Shown here: positions 1 to 10,539 of the stretch, piece after piece | Layout: the number at the start of each line of letters is the position of its first letter | Numbering within the stretch: the first letter of the stretch is position 1 | NCBI RefSeq assembly: GCF_005405105.1 | Contig: NZ_BJDK01000006.1 | Span: forward strand, 55,367-119,366 | Source of the DNA: Lactiplantibacillus dongliensis | GTDB taxonomy: Bacteria; Bacillota; Bacilli; Lactobacillales; Lactobacillaceae | DNA: 64,000 nucleotides | Direction of reading: 5' to 3' | Notes under the pieces: model-generated | Databases searched by the model: none | Told to the model about the DNA's origin: nothing | Seen by the model: the letters and a program-made list of their open reading frames with translations, nothing else | Program-made: the position numbers and the translations under genes

Positions 1-417
1 TAGCCAATGAAAATGAATCAACCCAACAAATGGAAACGTTAAGGTCGTCATCCGAATACCACCGATGAAATAGACTTCTAAAGCTGCCAAAGTAATTCCC
101 AACATCTTTTGTCGGGGTTTTAATTCATAAATATCATCAATAATACCAGTCGCCAAAATAATCAGCTCGCCGCCTAATAAAGCGAAGAATATTCGCGTTG
201 GAAATTGATGCATCAAATAAAGCATCGTTGAGCCTAACGTATACGCGATAAAAATCGCTAATCCACCCATCGTAGGCATCGGCACTTTATTAACACGACG
301 TAAATTAGGTTTATCAACTGCCCCAATTTTAAACGCCAGCTTGCGCACAAACGGCGTTAAAATTGCAGAGAGCATCATTGTCGCCATTAGGCAGACTAAG
401 ATTTCAAATCTAATCAT
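1..417 (-). CDS. tagO: Undecaprenyl-phosphate GlcNAc-1-phosphate transferase, N-terminal part (truncated by window edge)
   Basis: The first 139 residues of a polyprenyl-phosphate sugar-1-phosphate transferase of the TagO/WecA/MraY family. Enzymes of this family start wall teichoic acid or polysaccharide synthesis at the inner membrane face. The reading frame stays open to the window edge, so the C-terminal part is missing only because the window ends. Visible features are a hydrophobic first segment, the substrate-loop motif DKPNLRRVNKVPMPTMGG, and the metal-binding GIIDDIYELKPRQK with its Asp-Asp pair. The ATG at 417 follows AAAGAGGGG. It is transcribed alone from the promoter at 450-478. 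TagO is more likely than MraY because no peptidoglycan or division genes flank it, but the missing half prevents certainty. Confidence 0.8.
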   Translation of the reverse strand, partial: MIRFEILVCLMATMMLSAILTPFVRKLAFKIGAVDKPNLRRVNKVPMPTMGGLAIFIAYTLGSTMLYLMHQFPTRIFFALLGGELIILATGIIDDIYELKPRQKMLGITLAALEVYFIGGIRMTTLTFPFVGLIHFHWL

Positions 418-449
418 TGCGCGAGCCCCTCTTTCGTTAGTTACTGATA

Positions 450-478
450 ATTATACAAATGTCCGGCAACCTTGACAA
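450..478 (-). promoter_or_regulatory. Sigma-A promoter of tagO
   Basis: Read on the minus strand, TTGTCA is followed after 17 bases by a perfect TATAAT. It lies about 35 bases upstream of the tagO start and just beyond the kimA terminator, so tagO has its own transcription unit. Confidence 0.75.
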
Positions 479-529
479 CTCGATTCACTAAAACTTAGTA
501 ATTCTCCTCGTTTTTACCCTAATTTAATC

Positions 530-559
530 AAAAAAAGAGCCCCAAAAATTCTGAGACTC
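530..559 (-). terminator. Intrinsic terminator after kimA
   Basis: On the minus strand the arms GAGTCTCAGAA and TTTTTGGGGCTC pair (several G-U pairs) and run into a tract of seven T. It sits about 30 bases after the kimA stop. Confidence 0.65.
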
Positions 560-588
560 CTTTAGGATTTCCCCTCAATCACCGGGTA

Positions 589-2424
589 CTATTCTTTAAG
601 ATGATAGTTATAAGTTGAGACAATAATATTTTCACGTGAATTTAACACGGCCCGTAACCGCAGACTCGTTTGGTTATGCAAGATATTTTGCCAAGGCTTT
701 TTGGGCACAAATTGTGGCACTAAGACCGTTGTTGAGAAGTTACGTTCAGCCGCACGCTTAGCAATTACATCACAGAATCGTAAGGTCGGCGTAGCAATTG
801 ACCGATAGGATGAATGAATATCCACAAATCGAACATCTGGGAACGTCGACTTAAATTCAGCCGCCGTTTTATGTTCTTTTTCAGGATTTTCATCAAATGA
901 CACATGCATGGCAATCACGTAGTCCCCGATTGAACGGGCATAGTTAACTGCTGCAGTGGTTACCCGAGTGACATTTGAGACTAAGACAATCACCGTCGCG
1001 CCATCATAGTCATGCAGCTCGGCTTTTTCTTTGGCCACCACGCGTAACTGTGCAGCCACGCGATTGTAGTGAACGTGGACCCGATAGAACATGTACAACA
1101 AGACTGGCATCACGATTAAGTAAGGCCAAACATTGCCGAAATGTAGCATGAATAAAACGACCACTAAAAACAGTGAAATCAGCGCGCCTAACAAGTTAAC
1201 CGCGGCCTTCATTCCCCACCAACGGCCGCGTTCCCGTAGCCAATGCACAATCATCCCAGATTGCGATAACGTAAACGGCACGAAGACCCCAACGGCATAC
1301 AACGGAATCAATAACGTGGTTTTACCATGGAAGATGACAATCAACGCAATTGCCCCCACGGCCAACGAAATAATCCCGTTAGAATAACCTAAGCGATCAC
1401 CACGATCCATATAGGCATGTGGCAGAAACTTATCTTTAGCTAGGTTGTAAGCCAAGATTGGAAACGCTGAAAAACCAGTATTAGCAGCGACAGCTAAAAT
1501 TAACGCTGTCGATAATTGTAAGAGATAGTAGAATAAACCATGCCCAAAAACGGCCGATGCAATTTGTGACAATACCGTATTATCCGCTTGTGGTCGAATT
1601 CCTAAATAGTAACTCAAATAAGTAATGCCACCGAAAAAGGCTGCTAAGACAAGCGACATTAGTGCTAAGGTATTAGCCGCATTTTTACGCTTAGGCCGCT
1701 TAAAGTTGGGCACTGCATTACTAATTGCTTCGACCCCAGTCAGTGAAGATGACCCCGACGAGAACGCCCGGAAGAAGAGTAACAAAGTCATCCCTTTGAC
1801 CGGTGCTCCGATGGCTGCCGATGCGTGGTAAGTTAAGTTACCGCTCGCAATGTTCACAACGCCCCATAAAACCATCCCAATAATCATAATGATAAAGAAA
1901 TAGACTGGTAGGGTTAAGAAGGACGCCGATTCACGCATTCCCCGTAAGTTTAGCGCCATCACTGCAATCACGATCAGAATGGCAATTAAGACTTGATAAT
2001 TAACTAATGCTGGAATCGCCGACGTAATCGCTTCAGTCCCTGAAGTAACTGAAACAGCGACCGTCAGCATATAATCAACCAGTAAGGATCCCCCGGCCAC
2101 TAACCCAGCCGGCCGCCCCCAGTTGGTGCTGGCAACCACATAGGCCCCACCGCCAGATGGATACGCGCGAATAATTTGCCGATAAGACATCGTAATCGCG
2201 AATAATAAGACCAAGACTAACGCAGCCACGTATAATTGGTACATCAAAGCCGCAGCTGACAGGGTAATCAATACCGTTGTAATCTGTTCAGTCCCATAAG
2301 CCACTGACGACAGCGCATCTGAAGAGAGCAGCGCCAGTGCCTTGAACTTGGTCAGTGCTTGGCCACCCTCATCCATGGTTTTTAACGGTTTCCCGATTAG
2401 CAACCGTTTTAAATAACGCCACAT
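589..2424 (-). CDS. kimA: APC-superfamily potassium/proton symporter KimA (YdaO family)
   Basis: A 611-residue integral membrane protein resembling KimA/YdaO, a high-affinity K+ importer that cyclic di-AMP inhibits in Bacillus. After a short cytoplasmic start (KPLKTMDEGGQALTKF) come about twelve hydrophobic segments over residues 25-455. They include the unwound-helix signature SSDALSSVAYGTEQI and the loop RAYPSGGGAYVVA. A soluble C-terminal domain (about 460-611) follows, as in the family. The ATG at 2424 (MWRYLKR) is preferred over the in-frame ATG at 2445, because AAAGGAG sits 8-10 bases ahead of it and would otherwise lie inside the gene. Older annotations would say amino acid permease. 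The K+ role is inferred from overall similarity, and no c-di-AMP riboswitch was found upstream. Confidence 0.85.
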   Translation of the reverse strand: MWRYLKRLLIGKPLKTMDEGGQALTKFKALALLSSDALSSVAYGTEQITTVLITLSAAALMYQLYVAALVLVLLFAITMSYRQIIRAYPSGGGAYVVASTNWGRPAGLVAGGSLLVDYMLTVAVSVTSGTEAITSAIPALVNYQVLIAILIVIAVMALNLRGMRESASFLTLPVYFFIIMIIGMVLWGVVNIASGNLTYHASAAIGAPVKGMTLLLFFRAFSSGSSSLTGVEAISNAVPNFKRPKRKNAANTLALMSLVLAAFFGGITYLSYYLGIRPQADNTVLSQIASAVFGHGLFYYLLQLSTALILAVAANTGFSAFPILAYNLAKDKFLPHAYMDRGDRLGYSNGIISLAVGAIALIVIFHGKTTLLIPLYAVGVFVPFTLSQSGMIVHWLRERGRWWGMKAAVNLLGALISLFLVVVLFMLHFGNVWPYLIVMPVLLYMFYRVHVHYNRVAAQLRVVAKEKAELHDYDGATVIVLVSNVTRVTTAAVNYARSIGDYVIAMHVSFDENPEKEHKTAAEFKSTFPDVRFVDIHSSYRSIATPTLRFCDVIAKRAAERNFSTTVLVPQFVPKKPWQNILHNQTSLRLRAVLNSRENIIVSTYNYHLKE

Positions 2425-2641
2425 GCTAATAACTCCTTTATTCACAAAATAATTATTCCCAAGTAAGTGCTAAGTCAAAGTTGATTTTACTACTTTAAAT
2501 TCGTAAATACTACACGTTTAACTGGAACTCACTAATTTTTTAAATCCTCATGTTGCTCTAACTTAACGATAGCACCAATACTTAGGCTTAATATTCCCAT
2601 GCTTATCTCGGTATTCAGCCACCATCACTAATTTAAACGCT

Positions 2642-2673
2642 AAAAAAACACCCACTCAACTTGAGCAGGTGTT
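2642..2673 (-). terminator. Intrinsic terminator of the groESL operon
   Basis: The minus-strand hairpin CACCTG-CTCAA-GTTGAG-TGGGTG is followed by a T tract, 20 bases after the groEL stop. Confidence 0.85.
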
Positions 2674-2691
2674 AATTAGCTTAATTCAAGC

Positions 2692-4326
<1,635 letters not shown>

Positions 4327-4374
4327 TCACCTCATAAATAGATTTTTTGTTTAGTTATAAATTTTTAAATGGAA

Positions 4375-4659
4375 TTAGGCTTCGACAGCCACAATGTCTT
4401 TTTCATGTAAGACTAAATAAGTGGTGCCTTCGTACTTAACTTCAGTACCGGCGTACTTGTCGAACAATACTTGATCGCCGACTTTCACGCTTGGGGCAAC
4501 CTTCGTCCCGTTATCTAAAATCCGGCCATCGGCTACAGCAACAACTTTGCCGCTTTGTGGCTTTTCCTTAGCGTTGTTGGCGATAACAATCCCGCCAACC
4601 GTTTGTTCTTCTTCTGCTTGTTGTTGCAAGATGACGCGATCTCCTAATGGTTTTAACAC
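4375..4659 (-). CDS. groES: Co-chaperonin GroES (Hsp10)
   Basis: GroES caps the GroEL ring. The protein is 94 residues from a GTG start at 4659 ([12 protein letters not shown]), the standard length. A longer frame opening at 4704 is rejected: GGAGGG stands 6 bases before the GTG, and the longer version would run back into the CIRCE element. The mobile-loop region ([20 protein letters not shown]) and the beta-strand [17 protein letters not shown] are present. It is the first gene of the operon with groEL, controlled by the CIRCE operator that overlaps the start of the leader. Confidence 0.97.
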   Translation of the reverse strand: MLKPLGDRVILQQQAEEEQTVGGIVIANNAKEKPQSGKVVAVADGRILDNGTKVAPSVKVGDQVLFDKYAGTEVKYEGTTYLVLHEKDIVAVEA

Positions 4660-4684
4660 GTGAATCCCTCCATTTATTTCTTTT

Positions 4685-4711
4685 TTAGCACTCCTAAAGC
4701 TCAAGTGCTAA
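4685..4711. promoter_or_regulatory. CIRCE operator (HrcA binding site)
   Basis: TTAGCACTC - 9 bases - AAGTGCTAA, the classic inverted repeat of heat-shock operons. The consensus is TTAGCACTC-N9-GAGTGCTAA, so one arm has a single change (A for the first G). It lies just downstream of the -10 box and 26 bases before the groES start. hrcA itself is not in this window. Confidence 0.95.
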
Positions 4712-4722
4712 TCACAAAATCA

Positions 4723-4750
4723 ACTATAACATTTTAATTTTAGAATGCAA
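4723..4750 (-). promoter_or_regulatory. groESL promoter
   Basis: On the minus strand TTGCAT, 16 bases, TATAGT, immediately upstream of CIRCE. A TTGACA also lies a little further upstream but is too far from this -10 box. Confidence 0.6.
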
Positions 4751-4765
4751 GTTATTTGTCAAAAT

Positions 4766-4794
4766 TAGTCAAAGAAAGTCAAATCGATTATAAT
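4766..4794 (+). promoter_or_regulatory. Promoter of the CPBP protease gene
   Basis: TAGTCA, 17 bases, perfect TATAAT (4789-4794). A second overlapping TATAAT lies at 4794-4799. It is divergent from the groESL promoter. Confidence 0.5.
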
Positions 4795-4907
4795 ATAATT
4801 ATTTGCTGCCTGTTGCTGGTCATTTTTATTGCTAAACATGCCCAGCTAAATCGGGACTTTTATCCGCACCGCAACTTACTTTTATCACTAACAAAGGATG
4901 TGAGTTC

Positions 4908-5546
4908 ATGGCCAATCGCCGACAATCACTAACAATTTTAATCGTTTATTTTATCATCTATGCCCTACCGAGCCTGCTGATAGCGATCTTTAAGCACCTT
5001 GGCAGTCAGGTCTTTTTAATTCAAACGCTAGATTATCTCATTGGCGCCGTTCTGTTAGCCTGGTTAGCCACACGTCTGTCGACACCCAATCCAATTGAAC
5101 GGCATCCGCGTCGTTGGCCAATCGCCCTATTATGGGGACTGATTGGGTTTGTACTGGTGGTCATCGTTCAATTTATCGTTCTACAGATCGATCAGTGGCT
5201 CGGCCATTCGGTTACTTCGACCAACACCTCCACATTGTTAACCGTTGGCCATCAATACCCCTTTTTCTTTCTAGCCATTTTCATTGGGGCACCAATTATG
5301 GAAGAAATCGTTTTTCGTAAAGTCATCTTTGGCAATCTCAGTTCATTAACTGGTCCGCTTGGTGCTGCCCTAATTTCTAGTGTATTTTTTAGTTTTGCGC
5401 ATGCCGACGGTCACTTAGTGCTATATGCTCTGATTGGCTTGTGTTTCTGTTGGTTATATCACCGAACAGGGCGCATTCAAACGTCGATGCTGGCACATAT
5501 TTTGATGAATGCGCTGGCCGTTATGAGTGCCATTTATCATTTTTAA
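4908..5546 (+). CDS. CPBP-family intramembrane metalloprotease (CAAX/Abi type)
   Basis: A 212-residue membrane protein of the CPBP (CAAX protease and bacteriocin-processing) family. Six or so hydrophobic segments carry the family's catalytic signature: Glu-Glu and Arg in MEEIVFRK (residues 131-138), a His in FSFAHADG (about 165), and His/Asn in HILMN (197-201). Relatives cleave membrane substrates, process peptides or give bacteriocin self-immunity; the substrate here is unknown. The ATG at 4908 follows GGATGTGAG. A CPBP gene next to groESL is a conserved Firmicutes arrangement (Bacillus ydiL). It is transcribed alone and ends at a shared bidirectional terminator. Confidence 0.85.
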   Translation: MANRRQSLTILIVYFIIYALPSLLIAIFKHLGSQVFLIQTLDYLIGAVLLAWLATRLSTPNPIERHPRRWPIALLWGLIGFVLVVIVQFIVLQIDQWLGHSVTSTNTSTLLTVGHQYPFFFLAIFIGAPIMEEIVFRKVIFGNLSSLTGPLGAALISSVFFSFAHADGHLVLYALIGLCFCWLYHRTGRIQTSMLAHILMNALAVMSAIYHF

Positions 5547-5552
5547 TAAACC

Positions 5553-5583
5553 AAAAGGCGTTCCCGCTGTGGGAGCGCCTTTT
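5553..5583. terminator. Bidirectional terminator between the CPBP gene and rex
   Basis: AAAAGGCGTTCCC - GCTGT - GGGAGCGCCTTTT forms a 13-bp hairpin with A and T tracts on both sides. It serves the two convergent genes. Confidence 0.85.
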
Positions 5584-5591
5584 AAATCAAC

Positions 5592-6260
5592 CTAATCCGT
5601 TGATGAATCAGTTTTTTTATCACCTAATTGTTCACCATAATGTTCAATGAAATAAATCAATGTTTGCAATTCGTTGGTTAAATCGACGTTTTGTACCCGG
5701 ACTGTTTCTGGAACCGAAATGCGCAATGGCGTGAAGTTCATGATTCCCTTCACATTTGCGTCCACTAAGGCATCGGTAATATCTTGTACAACCGTAGTTG
5801 GTACCGTTAAAATGGCAATTTCGATTTGTTGCTCGATCAATTGCTTTTTCAACTCAGTCATGGGATAGACGGGGACTCCGCTTTGGACGGTGTTGGCGAT
5901 TGCTTCGTTCACATCGAATGCAGCGGAAATACGAACATTACTATTCTTGTGAAAATTAAAATTAAGTAACGCATGTCCAAGGTTCCCGACCCCAATCAAA
6001 GCAACATTGGTCAAGGTATCCTGATTCAAAATCTTTTTGAAAAATGCCAAGAGCTTTTCAACATCATAGCCATACCCACGTTTACCTAAAGCCCCAAAAT
6101 ACGAGAAATCACGCCGAATCGTTGCGGAATCAACCTTAACCGCCTCTGAAAGTTCAGTCGAAGAAACTCGTTTTTTGTCGGCATCCAACAGAATGTTTAA
6201 GTACCGATAGTAGATTGGTAACCGTTTAGCTGTTGCCCGTGGAATTTTTGTCTCTGCCAT
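5592..6260 (-). CDS. rex: Redox-sensing transcriptional repressor Rex
   Basis: Rex is a dimeric repressor that senses the NADH/NAD+ ratio and controls fermentation genes. The 222-residue protein has an N-terminal winged helix (residues about 10-75; recognition helix [17 protein letters not shown]) and a C-terminal Rossmann domain with GVGNLG (90-95). The ATG at 6260 follows AAGGAGGG. The frame also reads upstream to 6377, but those 39 residues have no homology-like character and overlap the promoter region. It is divergent from the ABC-F gene, as in Bacillus. Two isolated TTGTGA half-sites (6285-6290, 6325-6330) lie upstream, but no full palindrome, so autoregulation is unproven. Confidence 0.95.
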   Translation of the reverse strand: MAETKIPRATAKRLPIYYRYLNILLDADKKRVSSTELSEAVKVDSATIRRDFSYFGALGKRGYGYDVEKLLAFFKKILNQDTLTNVALIGVGNLGHALLNFNFHKNSNVRISAAFDVNEAIANTVQSGVPVYPMTELKKQLIEQQIEIAILTVPTTVVQDITDALVDANVKGIMNFTPLRISVPETVRVQNVDLTNELQTLIYFIEHYGEQLGDKKTDSSTD

Positions 6261-6425
6261 TTGACGACCCTCCTTATTAAAAGTTTGTGAATTTGCTGAC
6301 ACTATTCTAGCATAACCCACCACTTTGTGAAATAATAATCCCTCATTATTCCATTTTGTTAGGGCAAAACGCGACAATATGCTACAATTATTTGACGAAT
6401 CAAGTGTGAAAGGAGCTTAAAAAAC

Positions 6426-8405
6426 GTGATTTTACTACAAGTACAGCAAGTCATGCGGCGTTTTGGCGCCGATGTCTTGTTCGATAACGTACAAATGGAT
6501 ATCCAAGATCATGCCCGTGTTGCACTAGTTGGCCGCAATGGTGCTGGCAAGTCGACGCTTTTAAAAATGATTGCCGGTGAAACGGTTCCTGATGAAGGTC
6601 AGATTTCAATGCGGAAAGGCTTAACGATCGGTTATTTGGCCCAAGATCAAGGATTGGACAGTCACAATACGATCTGGGAAGAAATGAGCAGCGTCTTTGC
6701 TGAGCTACATAAATTAGAGGCGCAAATGCATCAGCTCGAAGCTCGATTGAGTGATCCCGCCGTAATTGCCAATGAAGCGGACTACCAACAGACTTTAAAA
6801 ACTTATGACCAGGTTCAGACTGACTTTCAACAACGGAATGGGTATGGCTACCAAGCGGAAATTCGGGGCGTCCTCCATGGGTTTCAGTTTGAAGCTGATG
6901 TCTATGACAAGTCCGTTACCGAATTATCCGGTGGTCAAAAGACCCAACTCGCTTTGGCTAAATTACTGTTAGAAAAACGCGATTTACTGATCTTAGATGA
7001 ACCGACCAACCATTTGGACGTTGAAACCTTGACTTGGTTAGAGGGCTATTTACAGTCCTATACGGGTGCTTTATTAATTGTCAGTCATGACCGCTACTTC
7101 TTAGACCGCGTGGTTAGCGAAGTTTACGATCTATCGCATCATGATATGGTGCACTATACTGGCAACTACGACCAATTCGTTCAAAAAAAGGCCGCCCGAA
7201 TTCAAGCTGAGTGGAAACACTATGAAAAGCAACAGGCCGAGATCAGTAAATTAGAAGATTTCGTTAATCGCAACATCGTTCGCGCCTCAACCACCAAGCG
7301 GGCACAATCTCGGCGCAAACAATTAGCTAAGATGGACCGGTTGGAACGACCAGATAGCGATGACAAGACCGCGCATTTCGGGTTCCACGCAGCTAAGCAA
7401 AGCGGCAATATTGTTTTGACCGTTAAGGATGCTGCGGTTGGTTACGCCGGCCAAATCTTATCTGAGCCTGATAATCTCAACGTCAAAAAACACGAAGCGG
7501 TTGCCATCGTTGGCCCGAATGGGATCGGCAAATCAACCCTCTTAAAGAGTATTCTTGGTCAGATTCCATTCATTAAAGGCCAAGCCACCTTTGGTACTAA
7601 CGTTGTCACCGGTTACTACGATCAGGAACAAAAGAACTTACATGATAAAAAAACCGTTTTAAGCGAACTATGGGACGAACATCCCACGACACCCGAAAAA
7701 GATATTCGAACGATTTTGGGTAGTTTCCTCTTTACCGGTGAAGACGTTGATAAACCAATCAATGCCTTATCTGGCGGTGAGCGGGCTCGGTTATTATTAA
7801 CGAAATTAGCAATGCAAAACGATAATTTCCTAATCTTAGACGAACCGACCAACCATTTGGATATTGATAGTCGTGAAGTTCTAGAAGTGGCTTTAAACGA
7901 TTTCGATGGCACCTTACTATTCGTCTCACATGACCGTTATTTCATCAATCAAGTCGCCACTAGCGTTGTCGAAGTATCCCCCAGCGGTACCGAATTATTC
8001 TTAGGCGACTATGATTACTATTTAGATAAGAAACAAGAGCAAGCTGAGATGGCAGCGGCAGCTGAAAGTGTAGCGGCGGCTAGTGCCGCGGCCGCCAACC
8101 CGGTGACCAGTGAAGCTGCGGCCCCTGATAACCGCTCTAAAGGACAGCAAAGCTATCAAGCTAGTAAGCAACAACAACGCGATAAGCGGAAACTCGAACG
8201 ATCCGTTGCCAATTTGGAAACTAAAATGACAGATTTAGAAACACAAGCGGCCGCCATTCAAGAACAAATGGCGCAACCGGAAATCTTTGCCGATTCCGCT
8301 AAGCTACAGGACTTACAGCAACAATTAGAAGCTGTTAACGCTGAACAAGCACAAGCTGAAAATGACTGGACTGAACAAGCCGAAGCCTTAGAAGCTTTTG
8401 ATTAA
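6426..8405 (+). CDS. ABC-F family ATPase, YdiF-like (ribosome-associated, two ATPase domains, no membrane part)
   Basis: A 659-residue soluble protein with two ABC ATPase domains in tandem. The first has Walker A GRNGAGKST (36-44) and signature ELSGGQKTQLALAKLLL; the second has GPNGIGKST and ALSGGERARLLLTKLAM. Each is followed by LDEPTNHLD. A charged linker between them (with RASTTKRAQSRRKQ) and an Ala/Gln-rich coiled-coil tail (about 545-659) are as in YdiF/Uup-type ABC-F factors, which act on the ribosome and not in transport. The GTG at 6426 follows AAAGGAG. Its position between rex and tsaD matches ydiF of Bacillus. Antibiotic resistance is possible in this superfamily but not indicated here. 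Confidence 0.9.
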   Translation: MILLQVQQVMRRFGADVLFDNVQMDIQDHARVALVGRNGAGKSTLLKMIAGETVPDEGQISMRKGLTIGYLAQDQGLDSHNTIWEEMSSVFAELHKLEAQMHQLEARLSDPAVIANEADYQQTLKTYDQVQTDFQQRNGYGYQAEIRGVLHGFQFEADVYDKSVTELSGGQKTQLALAKLLLEKRDLLILDEPTNHLDVETLTWLEGYLQSYTGALLIVSHDRYFLDRVVSEVYDLSHHDMVHYTGNYDQFVQKKAARIQAEWKHYEKQQAEISKLEDFVNRNIVRASTTKRAQSRRKQLAKMDRLERPDSDDKTAHFGFHAAKQSGNIVLTVKDAAVGYAGQILSEPDNLNVKKHEAVAIVGPNGIGKSTLLKSILGQIPFIKGQATFGTNVVTGYYDQEQKNLHDKKTVLSELWDEHPTTPEKDIRTILGSFLFTGEDVDKPINALSGGERARLLLTKLAMQNDNFLILDEPTNHLDIDSREVLEVALNDFDGTLLFVSHDRYFINQVATSVVEVSPSGTELFLGDYDYYLDKKQEQAEMAAAAESVAAASAAAANPVTSEAAAPDNRSKGQQSYQASKQQQRDKRKLERSVANLETKMTDLETQAAAIQEQMAQPEIFADSAKLQDLQQQLEAVNAEQAQAENDWTEQAEALEAFD

Positions 8406-8410
8406 AAAAA

Positions 8411-8457
8411 TAACACCACTTTTTCGTCATTATACGAAAAAGTGGTGTTATTTTTTT
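8411..8457. terminator. Bidirectional terminator between the ABC-F gene and tsaD
   Basis: A 15-bp hairpin with arms AACACCACTTTTTCGT and ACGAAAAAGTGGTGTT, with A and T tracts outside. The T tract reaches two bases into the tsaD stop codon. Confidence 0.9.
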
Positions 8458-9493
8458 AGTGAACCATATTAGGCATCCAATCAAATTCAAGACTTGGATC
8501 TGCATTCAAAGTAGCATCTCCAAATTTTTGCTGCTGATATTGGATATAGCCGGCAGCTCCGATCATCGCCCCATTATCACCACAAAGTTTTAGTGGTGCC
8601 AAAATTAATTCGGTATTCGGGAATTTCACTGGTAACTCAGCCTGCAACCGTTCCCGCAGGCCATGATTAGCCGCAACGCCACCTGCTAAGACCAATTGCT
8701 TCACCGGATATTGTTCCAAGACTCGCATCGTCTTAGCCGTTAGGACATCGACCACGCTAGCCTGAAAACTAGCTGCTAAATCATTTTTATCCAAAGTTTC
8801 GCCAATCTGATCCGCATGATGCACGGTATTGATGAACGCACTCTTCAACCCGCTAAAACTAAAATCAAAGTTAGCTTCATCGATCATGGCACGTGGAAAC
8901 TTAAACGTGTCTTGGCCTTGGTGGGCCATTTCGTCAATGACTTTCCCAGCTGGATACGGCACTCCTAAGACCCGGCCAATTTTATCATAGGCTTCACCAG
9001 CCGCATCATCTCGGGTTTCACCGATGATTTCGAATTGACCATCGGCTTGCATATAGACCAATTCCGTATGACCACCCGAAACCAACAAGGCCATCAACGG
9101 AAATTCAAACGGCTTCACAAAGCGAGCCGCATAAATATGCCCAGCCATATGATTAACTGGAATCAATGGTAAGTGATGAGCATACGCCACCGTTTTAGCA
9201 GCACTAACCCCTACTAATAAGGCACCGACAAGTCCGGGACCGTACGTTACCGCTACCGCATCCAAATCATCATAGCCCACCTGTGCTTCTGCCAATGCAT
9301 CGGCAATACAAATAGTAATTTGTTCAATATGATGCCGGCTGGCGACTTCAGGAACCACGCCGCCAAACCGCTTATGACTATTAATTTGCGTCGCAATGAC
9401 ATTGGATAGAATTTTGTGCCCATCTGCAACTACGGCCACACTAGTTTCGTCACAACTAGATTCAAACGCTAAAATTAAATTTTGCTTCTCCAC
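8456..9493 (-). CDS. tsaD: tRNA N6-adenosine threonylcarbamoyltransferase TsaD
   Basis: TsaD transfers threonylcarbamoyl to A37 of ANN-decoding tRNAs, together with TsaB and TsaE. The 345-residue protein has the ASKHA start [15 protein letters not shown], the metal-binding pair in NHMAGH (His115, His119), the nucleotide loop [10 protein letters not shown], and CGDNGAMIG near the end. The start is GTG at 9493 with AAGGATGG ahead. It is the last gene of the minus-strand cluster tsaB-rimI-rimI-tsaD; TsaB is 1 kb upstream in the same operon and no tsaE is present in the window. The older name Gcp (glycoprotease) is incorrect for function. Confidence 0.97.
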   Translation of the reverse strand: MEKQNLILAFESSCDETSVAVVADGHKILSNVIATQINSHKRFGGVVPEVASRHHIEQITICIADALAEAQVGYDDLDAVAVTYGPGLVGALLVGVSAAKTVAYAHHLPLIPVNHMAGHIYAARFVKPFEFPLMALLVSGGHTELVYMQADGQFEIIGETRDDAAGEAYDKIGRVLGVPYPAGKVIDEMAHQGQDTFKFPRAMIDEANFDFSFSGLKSAFINTVHHADQIGETLDKNDLAASFQASVVDVLTAKTMRVLEQYPVKQLVLAGGVAANHGLRERLQAELPVKFPNTELILAPLKLCGDNGAMIGAAGYIQYQQQKFGDATLNADPSLEFDWMPNMVH

Positions 9494-9506
9494 GAGTTAC
9501 CATCCT

Positions 9507-9965
9507 TCAATTCATAATCTTACGCATAATCAAGGCATCTTCAGTCGGATCATGATAATAAGCCCGACGCACGCTAATTGGTTCAAACCCGCACCGATCG
9601 TATAATCGTCGGGCGGCCTGATTACTTTGTCGTACCTCTAAAAAGACCTTACCCGGACGATCAAGTTGCGCCAAGACCGTGGTCAACAACCATTGGGCCT
9701 GGCCCTGATGCTGAAAAGCCGGCAAAATGGCAATATTAGTCACCTCAGTCTCATCTAAGACCGTGGTCAAACTTATAAAGCCAATTGGGTGTTGATCCAC
9801 GATCAAGACGTTGTACACGGCTTGAGGTGTCGCAATATCAGCCGCAAAAGTCACTCGTCGCCACGGTGCGCCTTGCGGATAAGCCTGATCGGCCAACTGA
9901 TAACAGAGTTTCGCCAAATCAACCGGCGAAATTGTCGCGCCTGCCACCAACTGCCGCTCAATCAT
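9507..9965 (-). CDS. GNAT acetyltransferase, RimI-like (second copy)
   Basis: A 152-residue GCN5-type N-acetyltransferase of the RimI group. It has the acetyl-CoA loop region AILPAFQHQGQAQWLL and the C-terminal LEVRQSNQAARRLYDRCGFEPI, which is the RimI signature. Its ATG lies inside the end of the preceding rimI gene (8-base overlap), so the two are translationally coupled. RimI acetylates the N-terminus of ribosomal protein S18; a second adjacent member may have another target or be a duplication. It lacks the canonical QxxGxG spacing exactly (QHQGQA), so its activity is less certain than that of its neighbour. Confidence 0.8.
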   Translation of the reverse strand: MIERQLVAGATISPVDLAKLCYQLADQAYPQGAPWRRVTFAADIATPQAVYNVLIVDQHPIGFISLTTVLDETEVTNIAILPAFQHQGQAQWLLTTVLAQLDRPGKVFLEVRQSNQAARRLYDRCGFEPISVRRAYYHDPTEDALIMRKIMN

Positions 9966-10539
9966 CCGACGTCGCCACCGGTAAATGATACGTCATATCA
10001 ATCGCATCTTCATGATCACCAAAGTAATACCGCTTTTTGATACCAGCTTTTTCAAAACCAATGTTTGTATACAACCGTTGGGCGGCAACGTTGCTGTAGC
10101 GCACCTCTAACGTGACCGTCCGATAAGCTAAGTAAGCTGCCCGCTTAATCATCGCTTGCATCATAAACCGACCCAACCCCTGATTTTGAAAATCAGGATG
10201 AACCGCGATATTGGTAATATGTGCATCTTGGCGACGATCATCAAAAGCACAGCCACAAAATGCACATAATCGGTCATTATGCCGCATCACAATGTAGAAA
10301 CGCCCACTTTGACGCCGCAATTCCGTCTTAAATGCATTCTCATCCCAGGGGGTTTTGCCAGCATAAACGGCTTTTTCAATTGCCAACATTTCAGGCACAT
10401 CGGTAATCAATGCGCGCGAGACATAATAATTAGTCGGCCCCACCGTCACAATGTGCTGGTCAATTGTCATGATTTTTTGTCGTCGCTGACTGTGAGCTTT
10501 AGTTATTTTTTGAAAGTATTGCTTAAATCTTCTCAACAT
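9958..10539 (-). CDS. rimI: Ribosomal-protein-alanine N-acetyltransferase RimI
   Basis: A GNAT enzyme expected to acetylate the N-terminal alanine of ribosomal protein S18. The acetyl-CoA binding segment NIAVHPDFQNQGLGRFMM holds the QxxGLG motif, and LEVRYSNVAAQRLYTNIGFEKAGIK (read in two parts) is the RimI C-terminal hallmark. The start is ambiguous: the ATG at 10539 (MLRRFKQ) has AGAGGA about 11 bases ahead and overlaps tsaB by 17 bases; an ATG at 10548 is also possible. From 10539 the protein is 193 residues, some 40 longer than usual RimI, with a basic N-terminal extension. It sits in the tsaB-rimI-rimI-tsaD order known from other Firmicutes. Confidence 0.85.
   Translation of the reverse strand: MLRRFKQYFQKITKAHSQRRQKIMTIDQHIVTVGPTNYYVSRALITDVPEMLAIEKAVYAGKTPWDENAFKTELRRQSGRFYIVMRHNDRLCAFCGCAFDDRRQDAHITNIAVHPDFQNQGLGRFMMQAMIKRAAYLAYRTVTLEVRYSNVAAQRLYTNIGFEKAGIKKRYYFGDHEDAIDMTYHLPVATSDD

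Noticed and set aside
2446..2641. Possible c-di-AMP (ydaO-type) riboswitch upstream of kimA
   Set aside because: The gap is long enough, but none of the conserved ydaO core segments could be found; kimA homologues in some genomes lack the riboswitch.
6285..6330. Rex operator upstream of rex
   Set aside because: Only two same-direction TTGTGA half-sites, 40 bases apart, without the inverted TCACAA partner.
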